Positions 35,197 through 44,861 of a stretch of DNA of 64,000 bases are shown here, piece by piece. A program made the translations under genes and the position numbers. How positions within the stretch are numbered: position 1 is the first letter of the stretch; each line of letters opens with the position of its first letter. Origin of the DNA: Cutibacterium porci. Its GTDB lineage: Bacteria; Actinomycetota; Actinomycetes; Propionibacteriales; Propionibacteriaceae. The stretch is from assembly GCF_009696315.1 (NCBI RefSeq), contig NZ_VUMG01000001.1:682001-746000 (forward strand), in the 5' to 3' direction. The notes below the pieces were generated by a model. It saw nothing but the letters and a program-made list of their open reading frames with translations. It made no database searches and was not told where the DNA came from.

Positions 35197-35551
35197 GTCT
35201 GGCAATGACGCCATTGTGTCCGGGACACTGTTGACCGGCGATGAAGCCGCTGACGGTCTAGCGGAGGTCATCGCCACAACCGTCTGTCACACCCCAGGGG
35301 TGACGCGAATCGTGAAGCCGTGGTGGCGTCGAATCGGTAGTGACGACCGCTCAGCGATACGGATCAGCGAGGAGGACGGGCGCAGTGACGTGGATATGGA
35401 GATTGCCGTCGACTTGACGGTGCCGATTGTGCAATTAACCCAGGATCTTCGTCGCCGCGTTTCTACCGCTATCACGCAGGCCGGGCGCACCCCAGGGAAG
35501 GTCGACATCGTCGTCTCGAAAGTTGAGGTCAATAATGATCTGATGCTGTGA
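35189..35551 (+). CDS. Third Asp23/Gls24-like protein
   Basis: The 120-residue protein reads LAEVIATTVCHTPGVTRIVK, then DVDMEIAVDLTVPIVQLTQD and TAITQAGRTPGKVDIVVSKV. That is the Asp23 fold without extensions. ATG 35189 has GGAG eight bases before it, and overlaps the putative anti-sigma gene by eight bases. It closes the rightward set; an inverted repeat at 35553-35599 follows. Confidence 0.8.
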   Translation: MSESGNDAIVSGTLLTGDEAADGLAEVIATTVCHTPGVTRIVKPWWRRIGSDDRSAIRISEEDGRSDVDMEIAVDLTVPIVQLTQDLRRRVSTAITQAGRTPGKVDIVVSKVEVNNDLML

Positions 35552-35552
35552 A

Positions 35553-35599
35553 ACGTTTCGAGACCCACGGATTTACCTGCGGGCCTCGAAGCGTTCGGC
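35553..35599. terminator. Imperfect inverted repeat between convergent operons
   Basis: ACGTTTCGAG (near 35553) and CTCGAAGCG (near 35585) form an imperfect stem with matching flanks, lying between the third Asp23 gene and the convergent ATPase gene. It probably stops both transcripts, though T-tracts are weak. Confidence 0.4.
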
Positions 35600-35605
35600 T
35601 GAGGA

Positions 35606-36706
35606 TCAAGAGATGCGCTCAGAGGTTTCCTGGCTGAAAACGTGGACGGCGGCTGGGTCGACGCCCAGACGCACTTGCTGGCCACGCTGCGGAGGACGGC
35701 GTGAAGAGATACGGGCGACGACCTGGTGAGCCTCGCCGTCTTCGACCGAGGCTTGCGTGTCGGATCCCACGAGAGAACCGTACAGGTAGGCGTCAGCTCC
35801 GAGCTCCTCGACGACGGCAACGTCAAGCCCGATGCCCTCGCTGGTGAGGGTGAAGCTCTCGGGGCGAATGCCGAGGGTCAGTTTGGTTTCGTTCGGGGCC
35901 TTAGCGAGAACTTCGCGAGGAACCGGGACGACGTAGTCGCCGAGCTTGACGCCGCCGTCAACGACATCGCCCTCCATAAGGTTCATAGCGGGAGAGCCGA
36001 TGAAACCAGCAACGAAGAGGTTCTTCGGGGTGTCGTACAAGGCGAGCGGGGAATCGACTTGCTGCAGGACGCCATCCTTCATGACGGCGACGCGGTCACC
36101 CATCGTCATGGCCTCGACCTGGTCGTGGGTCACATACACAGTCGTCACGCCAAGGCGCTGCTGTAGAGCGGCGATCTGGGTGCGGGTCTGAACACGCAAC
36201 TTGGCGTCAAGGTTTGACAGCGGCTCATCCATGAGGAAGACCTGTGGGTTACGAACGATGGCCCGGCCCATGGCGACGCGCTGACGCTGACCACCGGAGA
36301 GTGCCTTCGGCTTACGATTGAGGAAATCTTCCAAGCCAAGGAGCTTGGCAGCCTCCAAGACGCGCTGCTGACGTTCAGCCTTCGGCACGTTCTGCATCTT
36401 GAGGGCGAAACCCATATTGTCAGCCACGGTCATATGGGGGTACAGAGCGTAGTTCTGGAAGACCATGGCGATGTCGCGGTCTTTCGGGGGCAGATCGGTG
36501 ACGTCGCGGTCTCCGATCCAGATAGAGCCAGCGTTGACCTCTTCGAGCCCAGCCAGCATTCGCAGGGAGGTCGACTTACCACAGCCAGACGGCCCGACGA
36601 GGACCATAAACTCGCCATCACCGATGTCGAGGTTGAGCTTGCTGACGGCTGCGCGATCGGTGCCTGGGTAGACCCGAGTCGCCTCCTTGTACTGCACGGT
36701 TGCCAT
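35606..36706 (-). CDS. Sugar ABC transporter ATP-binding protein (MsmK/UgpC type)
   Basis: The 366-residue protein has Walker A (GPSGCGKST), the signature LSGGQRQRVA and Walker B (VFLMDEPLS). A C-terminal TOBE-like regulatory region includes LGIRPESF. The family energises binding-protein-dependent sugar importers and often serves several. AAAGGA precedes ATG 36706. No permease or binding protein is nearby, so it is a stand-alone shared ATPase. Confidence 0.9.
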   Translation of the reverse strand: MATVQYKEATRVYPGTDRAAVSKLNLDIGDGEFMVLVGPSGCGKSTSLRMLAGLEEVNAGSIWIGDRDVTDLPPKDRDIAMVFQNYALYPHMTVADNMGFALKMQNVPKAERQQRVLEAAKLLGLEDFLNRKPKALSGGQRQRVAMGRAIVRNPQVFLMDEPLSNLDAKLRVQTRTQIAALQQRLGVTTVYVTHDQVEAMTMGDRVAVMKDGVLQQVDSPLALYDTPKNLFVAGFIGSPAMNLMEGDVVDGGVKLGDYVVPVPREVLAKAPNETKLTLGIRPESFTLTSEGIGLDVAVVEELGADAYLYGSLVGSDTQASVEDGEAHQVVARISSRRPPQRGQQVRLGVDPAAVHVFSQETSERIS

Positions 36707-37519
36707 GACCGTTGGTCCTTTCCACGGGCAGGTACGTGCCCGACGATCCGTTGTGGAAACTCGGTGACGGAATGTAGTCACCGGGGCTCTCCGAGGCTTC
36801 GGGGAGCTGAAATTGATCATAATGGACAGTGGGCACACAGGTGCGATGGGGACACGTGAACGGTGTGTCACTCCTAGTCAATAAATGATCTGACTTCAAT
36901 TACCACTCAACGACGGTGATCGCGAACCGTGTACTGTTCCGCGGCGTTGTGCCCCAAGGGCAGGGTGCATCACCGCGTCAGTCGTCGAGCCGGGGTTTAG
37001 GGCTGGCCTCTCCATTCGAGTACCGCACTCATCGCACATCACCGCCACAAGGTTGACTTCGACGATCAAAAAATAATCTACCTGGAATTCTACAGCCCCA
37101 CGTGGACCGCTATCTGAGCATGCGACAATTGCATTTACGTGACCCCGGCAATATGAACAACACTATGACGACGGTCGCCAATGCCCATGCGAGAATGGTT
37201 CACTGTGAGTTTTTCATCTGGGGGTTGACGCGACGTGGTGCAGCGATTTGATGGAATACTGGCCTGCTGCAAATGTCATGGGTTCATGCAGCGAGTGGCC
37301 CCAACCATGGTCAGAAGTCCGCAGCTCGATTTGGTGGCATCTCATCGCTCCTGTGCAATGGCATAGGATTCCAGATTGGGCGGGTGAATCACCCGCCCAA
37401 TCTCTCTATGATGCATGACAGATACTGTCATAGGGTTTTGGCACCGAGAAGCGCGTTATTGTTGAATCGTCACGACGCCCCTGTAAAGGAGCACACCTCA
37501 GGGGTTAATCCGTCGGGTT
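36707..37519. other. Gene-free 813-base stretch
   Basis: No convincing coding frame, tRNA or riboswitch was seen. It contains the upstream region of the ATPase gene (36707 to about 36900) and AT-rich patches near 37070. There is one clear hairpin at 37373-37403 and a small stem near 37481-37505. It lies downstream of sdaA and upstream of the ATPase, both leftward. A short open frame at 37273-37539 is not supported. Confidence 0.6.
37373..37403. terminator. Strong hairpin downstream of sdaA
   Basis: A 15-bp perfect inverted repeat (37373-37387 with 37389-37403) is GC-rich in the middle. It lies 117 bases past the sdaA stop. It may end the sdaA transcript or belong to a small RNA. T-runs are not obvious. 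Confidence 0.5.
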
Positions 37520-38950
37520 TTAGCACTCGACGATATTGACAGCCAACCCGCCGCGCGCCGTCTCCTTGTACTTCACTTTCATGTCGCGTCCGGTCTCCAT
37601 CATCGTCTTCATGACCTGATCCAGGCTGACGATCTGGGAGCCGTCGCCAGCCATCGCTAGACGGGCAGCCGTCACTGCCTTAATAGCGCCGAGGGCGTTG
37701 CGCTCGATACACGGAATTTGCACAAGACCACCGACGGGATCGCAGGTGAGCCCGAGATGATGCTCTAGGCCGATCTCGGCGGCATTGCAGACTTGGGCTG
37801 GTGTGCCACCCATAACTTGAGCGAGACCAGCCGCGGCCATCGAACATGCCACGCCGACTTCACCCTGGCAGCCGACCTCTGCCCCGGAAATTGACGCGGA
37901 CTGCTGATAGATCTCTCCGACAGCGCCGGCTGCCAGCAGAAAGTCGACGATAAGGTCATCGTCGCCAGTGTCAACGCCGGGGGTGCCCGAATCGATATCG
38001 GAGCCGGGGGAAAGGAACTTCACCGCAAAGTGTAGGCAGGACGGTATGATGCCGGCCGCACCGTTTGTCGGTGCGGTGACAATACGGCCACCTGCGGCGT
38101 TCTCTTCGTTGACGGCCAAGGCCCACACTGTGAGCCAGTCAACTGAGCCGAACGGTTCTGGTTTGCCTGGGGTGATCCGTTCCCGGGTGACAAGATCGCG
38201 ATGCATCTTCATGGCACGCCGTCGCACGTGCAAACCGCCAGGAAGAACACCCGAGCGTGAGCAACCGCGCTCGACGCAGGCGTGCATGACAGCCCAAATA
38301 TCAAGGAGCTGGCTGCGTACCTCCTCTTCGTCCCGAACGGTCATCTCATTAGCCATTGCGACCTCGGGGATGCTCATCCGATAGTCAGAGCATTGTTGGA
38401 GAAGCTCCGCGCCGGTTTTGAAGGGGTAGGGCACGGGAGCGGAATCGCGCACGATGGCTGGATGTTGGTCTTCTCCGTGTTCAACGACGAAACCGCCGCC
38501 GATGGAGTAGAAAGTGCGCTCGACGACGACGTCTTCGCCAGACCAGGCGGTGAACGTCATGCCATTGGGATGGAATGGTAGAGACCGGTTGCGGTACAAA
38601 ATGAGGTCCGTCACGACGTCGAACGGAATCTCTCGGCCACCATGGACGGCATCTAGGGTGAGGCGGCCGTCACTAGTGATGGTGGCGGCGCGCTCTGGAG
38701 TCCGGTCTGTGTCGACAGTCGCCGGGTCCTCACCCTCGAGCCCCAACAACACTGCTGCTTCGGATCCATGCCCGTGCCCAGTCGCTCCCAGTGATCCAAA
38801 GAGTTCTGCGCGCACACGTGTGACGTCGGGCCATACCGGCGACTGAGCAAGATCAGTCACAAAGATTCGGGCGGCTCGCATGGGGCCGACGGTATGAGAG
38901 CTGGACGGACCGATGCCAACCTTGAAGATGTCGAAAACGCTGACTGCCAC
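37520..38950 (-). CDS. sdaA: L-serine dehydratase (single-chain, iron-sulphur)
   Basis: The 476-residue enzyme converts serine to pyruvate and ammonia. The N-terminal beta domain starts [20 protein letters not shown]. The alpha domain carries the cluster-binding cysteines in [30 protein letters not shown] and nearby. This is the oxygen-sensitive 4Fe-4S class typical of anaerobes. GTG 38950 is the start. It is divergent from the ROK fusion gene with about 240 bases between. It likely supplies pyruvate from serine. Confidence 0.93.
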   Translation of the reverse strand: MAVSVFDIFKVGIGPSSSHTVGPMRAARIFVTDLAQSPVWPDVTRVRAELFGSLGATGHGHGSEAAVLLGLEGEDPATVDTDRTPERAATITSDGRLTLDAVHGGREIPFDVVTDLILYRNRSLPFHPNGMTFTAWSGEDVVVERTFYSIGGGFVVEHGEDQHPAIVRDSAPVPYPFKTGAELLQQCSDYRMSIPEVAMANEMTVRDEEEVRSQLLDIWAVMHACVERGCSRSGVLPGGLHVRRRAMKMHRDLVTRERITPGKPEPFGSVDWLTVWALAVNEENAAGGRIVTAPTNGAAGIIPSCLHFAVKFLSPGSDIDSGTPGVDTGDDDLIVDFLLAAGAVGEIYQQSASISGAEVGCQGEVGVACSMAAAGLAQVMGGTPAQVCNAAEIGLEHHLGLTCDPVGGLVQIPCIERNALGAIKAVTAARLAMAGDGSQIVSLDQVMKTMMETGRDMKVKYKETARGGLAVNIVEC

Positions 38951-39196
38951 GACATCAATCTTGCCAAAGACTGGGTGGCACTGTCAGCGAAGTGCGGTGG
39001 CTTGGTCCTAACAAGTTGTGTTCGTCAGCTCTCCGGTCGGCAACGTCGTGGGTGAGCGAAGTGGCAATAAATTTCGCTTAACCTCTTGACCAACTCAACG
39101 CAGTGGTTCATGCTCGTTCCAAGCAAGATGTGAAACAACATTTTGAAATATGCCTTTATAAGGGTTGTGAAGGCGTCGACGAATGGAGTGGCGACA

Positions 39197-41497
39197 GTGG
39201 CGAAGCGTGATCGACGTAGCGAGCGGGCTGATGACGTCTTGCGTGAGCTGCGTGCTGGCGACGCGATGAGCGCTGCTGACTTAGTGGATGCCACGGGTCT
39301 ATCCCGCCCGACCGTGATCTCGATTCTCAATGACCTGGAATCGTCTGGGTGGGTGAGTCGTCGTGCCTCCGACCCTGATGGTGTGGGTCGACCTGCTACC
39401 ACATGGTCTTTGGGAGACGACGTCGGAATCGTCATTGGTGCCGACATCCTCGTTGATTCCATGCTGGCGGTGGCAGTCACTTTTGGCGGAACCATCCTTG
39501 CCGCACAAAGCTCACGGCTTAAGCACCATCAATCCGACGCTCGCCTTGAGGCCGTCGTTAGCGCTATTGAGTCGGTGCGCGCCTCCTGCCGGGCTAAGGG
39601 GCCCCTGTTGCACCTGGCGGTCTCCACCACCGGAGTCGTCGACGGCGAGGGGCGCATCGTTCGAAGCGATCTGGTGCCGCAGTGGACGGGGCTGAATCTT
39701 GGTCATGTACTCTCTCAGCGCCTTGATGTCCCCGTAACTGTCGATAACGACATCAATATGGCTGCCTACGGCGAGTTCTGCCAGCGTCGCCAGCGTGGTG
39801 CACTCAGCCCTGACGCCGACATGCTGTTGGTGCGGATGAGTCGCGGGCTGCACACCGGGCTGGTGCTCAACGGGCAGCTTCATCGGGGGCGGACATGGAA
39901 TGCCGGTGAGATTAGCGACGTGCTCGATCTACGTCTGGACGGGAACGAGGCGCCCGATGATGACTGGATTGATCGAGCAGCCCTGACGACCGGCTCAGTG
40001 GCAGCAGTCATAGACCCGGACGTCATCGTCATGTCCGGTCCTACAGATGCGTCGGTCACGGTGATTCGCCGGATCATTGCTCGGCTCATGTCAAGGCGTC
40101 CGTGCGACTCAGAATCAATGATCGCTGAGGTTGAAGGGCTGGGCCGGGCTGCGTCAGTCGTGGGGGCTGTCAACACCGCATTAGAGGTGGTGACGATGAA
40201 GGCACTAGGTGTCGAACACCCACATCCCGTGGCTCTGCGGGGCATGGACAAGGTTGTTTCCGAAGTCGAGAGAGGACAGCACACTGTCATGACGACATAT
40301 CAAAAAGAGCATTCCGGTGACCCCGTGAGGGTGGGCATCGTCGGAGCTGGAGCTCGCTGCCGGCTTGCCCTCAACGCTGAGATGGAGGGCAACGAAGGCG
40401 TTGTCACTGCGGTCTGCGAGCCGCATCATCTCGCCCGCAAACGGGTCGCAGAACGATTGGGTAAGGACCCCGATTCCATCACGATCACCCCTGACGTCGC
40501 CGGACTTATTGCCTCGGGCATCGACGTTGCTTTCGTGACCTCCCCCGACGATACTCACGCTGACGTCACCTGCCAGCTCTTGGAGGCTGGGATTCCGGTG
40601 TACCTGGAAAAGCCGCTGGCTATCACAATGTCCTCGGCGACCAAGGTCTTGACCACCGCTTTCGAGACCGGCACCAAGCTTTACGTTGGCCACAACATGA
40701 GGCATATGAACGTGGTCAGGTCCATGCGTCACCTCATCCGCACAGGTCGGATCGGTGAGGTCAAGGCGATCTGGTGTCGTCATTTCGTCGGGTCGGGTGG
40801 TGATTTCTACTTCAAAGATTGGCACGCAACCCGAGAGCACGGCACAGGTCTGTTGTTGCAGAAGGCCGCGCACGACATCGACGTCATGCACTGGTTCGCG
40901 GACTCCTACACCACCGATGTCGTCGGTATGGGTGGGTTGACTCTCTATAACCAGATTACCGATCGTCGTGATAACTCAGACCAACTCATGGGGGATTGGT
41001 ACTCGTTAGATAACTGGCCTCCGCTGACCCAAAAAGGCCTGAATCCGGTCATTGATGTTGAAGACATTTCGATGATGTTGATGAGGATGGAATCGGGAGT
41101 TTTCGCGTCCTATCAGCAGTGCCATTACACGCCAGATTACTGGCGCAACTATACCGTTATCGGCACAGAGGGGAGAATTGAGAATTTCGGCGACGGAGAG
41201 GGAGGTGTTATCCGATTGTGGAATAAGCGAACCCATTACAATGCCGATGGCGACGAGACATTCCCGATTGTTGGGGATGCCAATGGGCACGGTGACGCCG
41301 ACGTTTTGACAGTCACCGAGTTTCTCAACTTTGTGAAGAACGGAACACGTACGGATACCTCACCCTTGGGTGCTTGGTATGCCGTCGCTGCGGGAATTGA
41401 GGCTACCGAGTCGTTGCGGCATGGCTCGACGCCGCGTCAGGTGCCAGCCCTGGACGACGAGCTCATCAGATACTTCAACAATAACCAGGTCAAGTGA
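39197..41497 (+). CDS. Fusion of ROK-family regulator and Gfo/Idh/MocA oxidoreductase
   Basis: The 766-residue product is unusual. Residues 1-70 form a winged helix (SAADLVDATGLSRPTVISIL). About 75-345 form a ROK-like domain with GIVIGADILVD and VTVDNDINMAAYGE. The ROK zinc motif (CxCGxxGC) and GH glycine-histidine are missing: the sequence goes from GEISDVLDLRLDG straight on. About 375-766 is an oxidoreductase with GIVGAGARC, VYLEKPLAIT and GHNMRHMN. The frame is unbroken through the junction. An internal ATG at 40289 could make a separate oxidoreductase. GTG 39197 has GGAG eight bases before; GTG 39167 is the alternative. Confidence 0.85.
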   Translation: MAKRDRRSERADDVLRELRAGDAMSAADLVDATGLSRPTVISILNDLESSGWVSRRASDPDGVGRPATTWSLGDDVGIVIGADILVDSMLAVAVTFGGTILAAQSSRLKHHQSDARLEAVVSAIESVRASCRAKGPLLHLAVSTTGVVDGEGRIVRSDLVPQWTGLNLGHVLSQRLDVPVTVDNDINMAAYGEFCQRRQRGALSPDADMLLVRMSRGLHTGLVLNGQLHRGRTWNAGEISDVLDLRLDGNEAPDDDWIDRAALTTGSVAAVIDPDVIVMSGPTDASVTVIRRIIARLMSRRPCDSESMIAEVEGLGRAASVVGAVNTALEVVTMKALGVEHPHPVALRGMDKVVSEVERGQHTVMTTYQKEHSGDPVRVGIVGAGARCRLALNAEMEGNEGVVTAVCEPHHLARKRVAERLGKDPDSITITPDVAGLIASGIDVAFVTSPDDTHADVTCQLLEAGIPVYLEKPLAITMSSATKVLTTAFETGTKLYVGHNMRHMNVVRSMRHLIRTGRIGEVKAIWCRHFVGSGGDFYFKDWHATREHGTGLLLQKAAHDIDVMHWFADSYTTDVVGMGGLTLYNQITDRRDNSDQLMGDWYSLDNWPPLTQKGLNPVIDVEDISMMLMRMESGVFASYQQCHYTPDYWRNYTVIGTEGRIENFGDGEGGVIRLWNKRTHYNADGDETFPIVGDANGHGDADVLTVTEFLNFVKNGTRTDTSPLGAWYAVAAGIEATESLRHGSTPRQVPALDDELIRYFNNNQVK

Positions 41498-41635
41498 TCG
41501 AGGGCCTAGCCAGCTCTGGGTTGAAAGGTTGAACTGGTACTTACCGACTGGGTGTGCATCCCTGATCAGGTAGTGGCACAGTTGTGTTGTCACAAGGATG
41601 TGGTTTGGGGCGATCCCCAGGAAAGGTGAACGGCT

Positions 41636-42673
41636 ATGAAGGCCTTGGCAAAGACCCGGCCAGAACCAGGACTTGAGCTCATTGACATTCCTGACCCTAC
41701 ACCAGGGCCCAATGATGTCGTCGTCAAGGTGCTGCGCAGCGGAATCTGTGGCACCGACGTTCATATCGATAAATGGGACGGCTGGGCCTCCAAGACGGTG
41801 CATACCCCACTAGTTCTTGGCCACGAGTTCTGCGGAGAAATCGTTGAGCTCGGATCAGAAGTGAGTGATCTGAAAGTTGGGCAGTTTGTCTCCGGTGAGG
41901 GTCACTACGTATGTGGGCGGTGCCGGGCCTGCCTTGCGGGCAGACGGCATCTGTGCCGCAATACTCGAGGTATCGGGTATGCCGTAGATGGGGCCTACTG
42001 CCAGTATTTCGTCATGCCAGCTGGAAATGTCTGGGTTCATCACATCCCCGACCTTGACCCTGATGTTGCGGCGATCTTTGACCCGTTTGGCAATGCCGTG
42101 CACACCGCTCTGCAGTTCCCCTGTCTAGCGGAGGACGTCCTTGTCTCAGGTGCTGGGCCTATCGGCATCATGGCGGCCCTGGTGGCCCAGTTCCAGGGCG
42201 CGCGGAATGTCGTCGTTACCGACCTGTCTAATGAGAGGCTGGAGCTTGCCCACCAACTCGGCTTGAAGAACACCGTCAATGTGTCGCGTGAAAGTCTGGA
42301 AACGGTGTGGGATCGCTTCGACATGAAGGAGGGCTTCGACATTGGCCTGGAAATGTCCGGGTCGGGGGCGGCACTGACCTCCATGATCGGCAATATGACC
42401 CATGGCGGGCGCATAGCGCTATTGGGAACTCCTAGCAGCGACATCACCCTCGATGTGTCCAAGATCATCTTCAACATGATCACAATTCAAGGAGTAACTG
42501 GACGTCAGATATTCGAGACCTGGTACACCATGGCATCCCTTATCCGCTCCGGTCTGGATATTTCCGGAATCATCACGGATCGGTACCCGATTACGGAATT
42601 CCGGGAGGCTTTTGACGTCGCAGGTTCGGGCCACGGCGGCAAGGTCGTCATGAACTGGGAATGCCTCGACTGA
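41636..42673 (+). CDS. tdh: L-threonine 3-dehydrogenase-type zinc alcohol dehydrogenase
   Basis: The 345-residue enzyme should oxidise threonine to 2-amino-3-ketobutyrate with NAD. The catalytic zinc site starts [16 protein letters not shown], with GHEFCGE after it. A structural zinc loop ([15 protein letters not shown]) and [15 protein letters not shown] for NAD follow. AAAGGTGA precedes the ATG. It is followed at 25 bases by kbl, the next step of the pathway. Length and residues match Tdh closely. Confidence 0.92.
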   Translation: MKALAKTRPEPGLELIDIPDPTPGPNDVVVKVLRSGICGTDVHIDKWDGWASKTVHTPLVLGHEFCGEIVELGSEVSDLKVGQFVSGEGHYVCGRCRACLAGRRHLCRNTRGIGYAVDGAYCQYFVMPAGNVWVHHIPDLDPDVAAIFDPFGNAVHTALQFPCLAEDVLVSGAGPIGIMAALVAQFQGARNVVVTDLSNERLELAHQLGLKNTVNVSRESLETVWDRFDMKEGFDIGLEMSGSGAALTSMIGNMTHGGRIALLGTPSSDITLDVSKIIFNMITIQGVTGRQIFETWYTMASLIRSGLDISGIITDRYPITEFREAFDVAGSGHGGKVVMNWECLD

Positions 42674-42698
42674 CAAACGACGGACAGGAAGGATAATT

Positions 42699-43901
42699 AT
42701 GTACGGATCTATGAAGGATGAGCTCAGCGCCAAGATCGCTGCCCTTAAAGAGGAGGGACTGTATAAGGCTGAGGCTCCGTTGACTAGTCCCCAGGCGGGC
42801 GAAATTACCGTTGATGACGGGCGTGAAGTTATCAATCTGTGTGCGAATAATTACCTTGGCTTGGCTGACTCCCCAGTACTCATTGAAGCTGCTAAAAAGG
42901 CTCTCGATGAATGGGGATTTGGTATGGCATCAGTGCGATTCATTTGTGGCACTCAGACTCTCCATAAGAAACTTGAGCGAGCCATAACTGAATTCCTTCA
43001 TCCTGACGATCCTGATGACTGGGACACCATTCTCTACTCGTCATGCTTCGATGCCAATGGCGGCCTATTTGAGGTTCTCCTTGGTCCTGACGACGCGATC
43101 ATTTCTGACGAGCTGAACCATGCTTCAATTATTGACGGTGTCCGGCTGTGCAAGGCCCAGCGGTTCCGCTACCGCAATCAGGATATGGCTGATCTTGAAA
43201 CGCAGCTTAAGGATGCTCAGGCCAAGGGCTGTAAGCACATCATGATTGCTACCGACGGCGTCTTTTCCATGGATGGGTTTATCGCGCCGCTGCCGCAGAT
43301 TTGCGATCTCGCTGAGAAGTATGGCGCCATGGTCATGGTCGATGATTCCCATGCCGTCGGGTTCGTCGGTGACCATGGTGCGGGAACCCCCGAGTATTGG
43401 GGTGTGCGCGACCGGGTAGACGTCCTCACGGGCACTCTTGGTAAAGCGCTGGGTGGCGCGTCGGGAGGCTACACCTGTTCCCACCGGGAGGTGGTCGAGA
43501 TGCTGCGTCAGAATTCGCGTCCGTACCTATTCTCTAACTCGCTCGCCCCATCAATTGCCGGAGCGTCGCTAGCTACCCTCGAATTACTGAAGACCTCTGG
43601 CGATCTGCTCACACGACTACGCGAAAATACTGAGTATTTCCGTTCTGAGATGACGCGTCGTGGATTCGATATTCCCGAGTCGACGCACCCGATCGTGCCG
43701 GTAATGGTGGGAGATGCCGTGAAGGCTGCCAAGATGGCCGACGTCATGCTCGCCAAGGGCATTTATGTTCGCGCGTTCAGCTACCCGGTGGTGCCCAAGG
43801 GAAAGGCCCGCATTCGTACCCAAATGTCTGCCGGGCTCACTCGGGAACAGCTTGATAAGGCCATCAAGGCTTTTGAGGAGGCTCGCGAAGAAATTAAGTG
43901 A
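42699..43901 (+). CDS. kbl: 2-amino-3-ketobutyrate coenzyme A ligase
   Basis: The 400-residue PLP enzyme splits 2-amino-3-ketobutyrate with CoA into glycine and acetyl-CoA. The cofactor lysine is in [22 protein letters not shown]-like [32 protein letters not shown] and [11 protein letters not shown] are family hallmarks. AGGAAGG precedes the ATG. With tdh it forms a threonine-to-glycine operon; glycine could go to GlyA. Confidence 0.94.
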   Translation: MYGSMKDELSAKIAALKEEGLYKAEAPLTSPQAGEITVDDGREVINLCANNYLGLADSPVLIEAAKKALDEWGFGMASVRFICGTQTLHKKLERAITEFLHPDDPDDWDTILYSSCFDANGGLFEVLLGPDDAIISDELNHASIIDGVRLCKAQRFRYRNQDMADLETQLKDAQAKGCKHIMIATDGVFSMDGFIAPLPQICDLAEKYGAMVMVDDSHAVGFVGDHGAGTPEYWGVRDRVDVLTGTLGKALGGASGGYTCSHREVVEMLRQNSRPYLFSNSLAPSIAGASLATLELLKTSGDLLTRLRENTEYFRSEMTRRGFDIPESTHPIVPVMVGDAVKAAKMADVMLAKGIYVRAFSYPVVPKGKARIRTQMSAGLTREQLDKAIKAFEEAREEIK

Positions 43902-43910
43902 GTATATTTT

Positions 43911-43944
43911 ATGAAGGGGCTGGCGATCAGGTCAGCCCCTTCAT
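43911..43944. terminator. Hairpin between kbl and the OpuB-type operon
   Basis: A perfect 12-bp stem (43911-43922 with 43933-43944) lies right after kbl. Its right arm is inside the last codons of the convergent opuB-type binding-protein gene, so it may end both transcripts. A T-run lies before it (AGTATATTTT). Confidence 0.75.
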
Positions 43945-44838
43945 GGCTAGCCAATCTTTGGCGATGGTGGCTGGTGAGGCTTTCTCGTCTCCTTGGGAGC
44001 GCTGATTCATTGCGATGAGATCACTGGTGGTCAGCGCTTGTGACACTTTGGATAGTTGCTGCCGAGCCTTGTCGTCAACATTTCTATTCATAAGTGGGAC
44101 GACGTTTTGCGGGACGATGAGGTGTTTGGGGTCGGAGAGGACGACGAGGTGCTGGTCCTTAATTGCCGGGGTAGTTGTGTAAAGGTCGACGAGATCAACC
44201 GTCCCTGACGTCAGTGCCTTGACAGTGAGCGGACCGGACGAATCGGAGAGTGCAGTGAACGTGATATCCGACACGCCATACACCTTCGCCAACCCCTTCG
44301 GGCCGTACGGGCGTTCTTTGAGCTCGGGGTTTCCTCCTACTCTGAGGGAGCCCAGCTTTGCCAGGTCGGCCAGAGACGTCACGTTATGGGATTGTGAAAA
44401 CTTTTCGGTAACGCACCAGGAATCGGCATCTTGGGCTGCCGAGGGTTCTCCGACTGCCATACCTGTCGGCACTGCTTTGCGCAGCGCGGCCATGACGGAT
44501 TTCTCGTCGCGTGCCGACGACGTCCCCTGGAAGAATTGCAGCAGATTTCCTGAGTATTCGGGGACGAGGTCGACCGAACCATCTTTAAGTGCTTTGATGT
44601 AGACGTCTCGGGCGCCAATCTGCATGCGGCGTTTTACCGTAATCCCGGCTTTTTCAAGACTCTGGGCGTAAACTTCGGCAATGATTTCAGACTCGGTAAA
44701 ATTAGCCGAGCCGACAGTCACACCGCCGTCAGAACCCGAGTTGCCCGAGTCAAGTGGATCGCTCGAAGAACACGCTGACAGTCCGGTCAGCAGCGCCGCT
44801 GTGAGCAAGGTGCGGCGGGTCATGGGCATTGTGATCAT
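43927..44838 (-). CDS. opuBC: OpuBC-type substrate-binding lipoprotein
   Basis: The 303-residue protein has a signal peptide and lipobox (LSACS), so it is membrane-anchored outside. The OpuAC domain shows VGSANFTESEIIAEVYAQ at the start and a DLVPEYSGNLLQFF segment. It binds a quaternary amine such as glycine betaine, choline or carnitine. ATG 44838 has GGAG at good spacing; an upstream GTG at 44865 overlaps the previous stop and is the alternative. Confidence 0.88.
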   Translation of the reverse strand: MITMPMTRRTLLTAALLTGLSACSSSDPLDSGNSGSDGGVTVGSANFTESEIIAEVYAQSLEKAGITVKRRMQIGARDVYIKALKDGSVDLVPEYSGNLLQFFQGTSSARDEKSVMAALRKAVPTGMAVGEPSAAQDADSWCVTEKFSQSHNVTSLADLAKLGSLRVGGNPELKERPYGPKGLAKVYGVSDITFTALSDSSGPLTVKALTSGTVDLVDLYTTTPAIKDQHLVVLSDPKHLIVPQNVVPLMNRNVDDKARQQLSKVSQALTTSDLIAMNQRSQGDEKASPATIAKDWLAMKGLT

Positions 44839-44861
44839 GGGGTGCTCCATTCGATAAGGGA

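Noticed and set aside
37273-37539. 88-codon open frame in the 813-base gap
   Set aside because: It lacks a ribosome-binding site, spans the strong hairpin at 37373-37403 and runs into the sdaA coding strand; composition is not protein-like.
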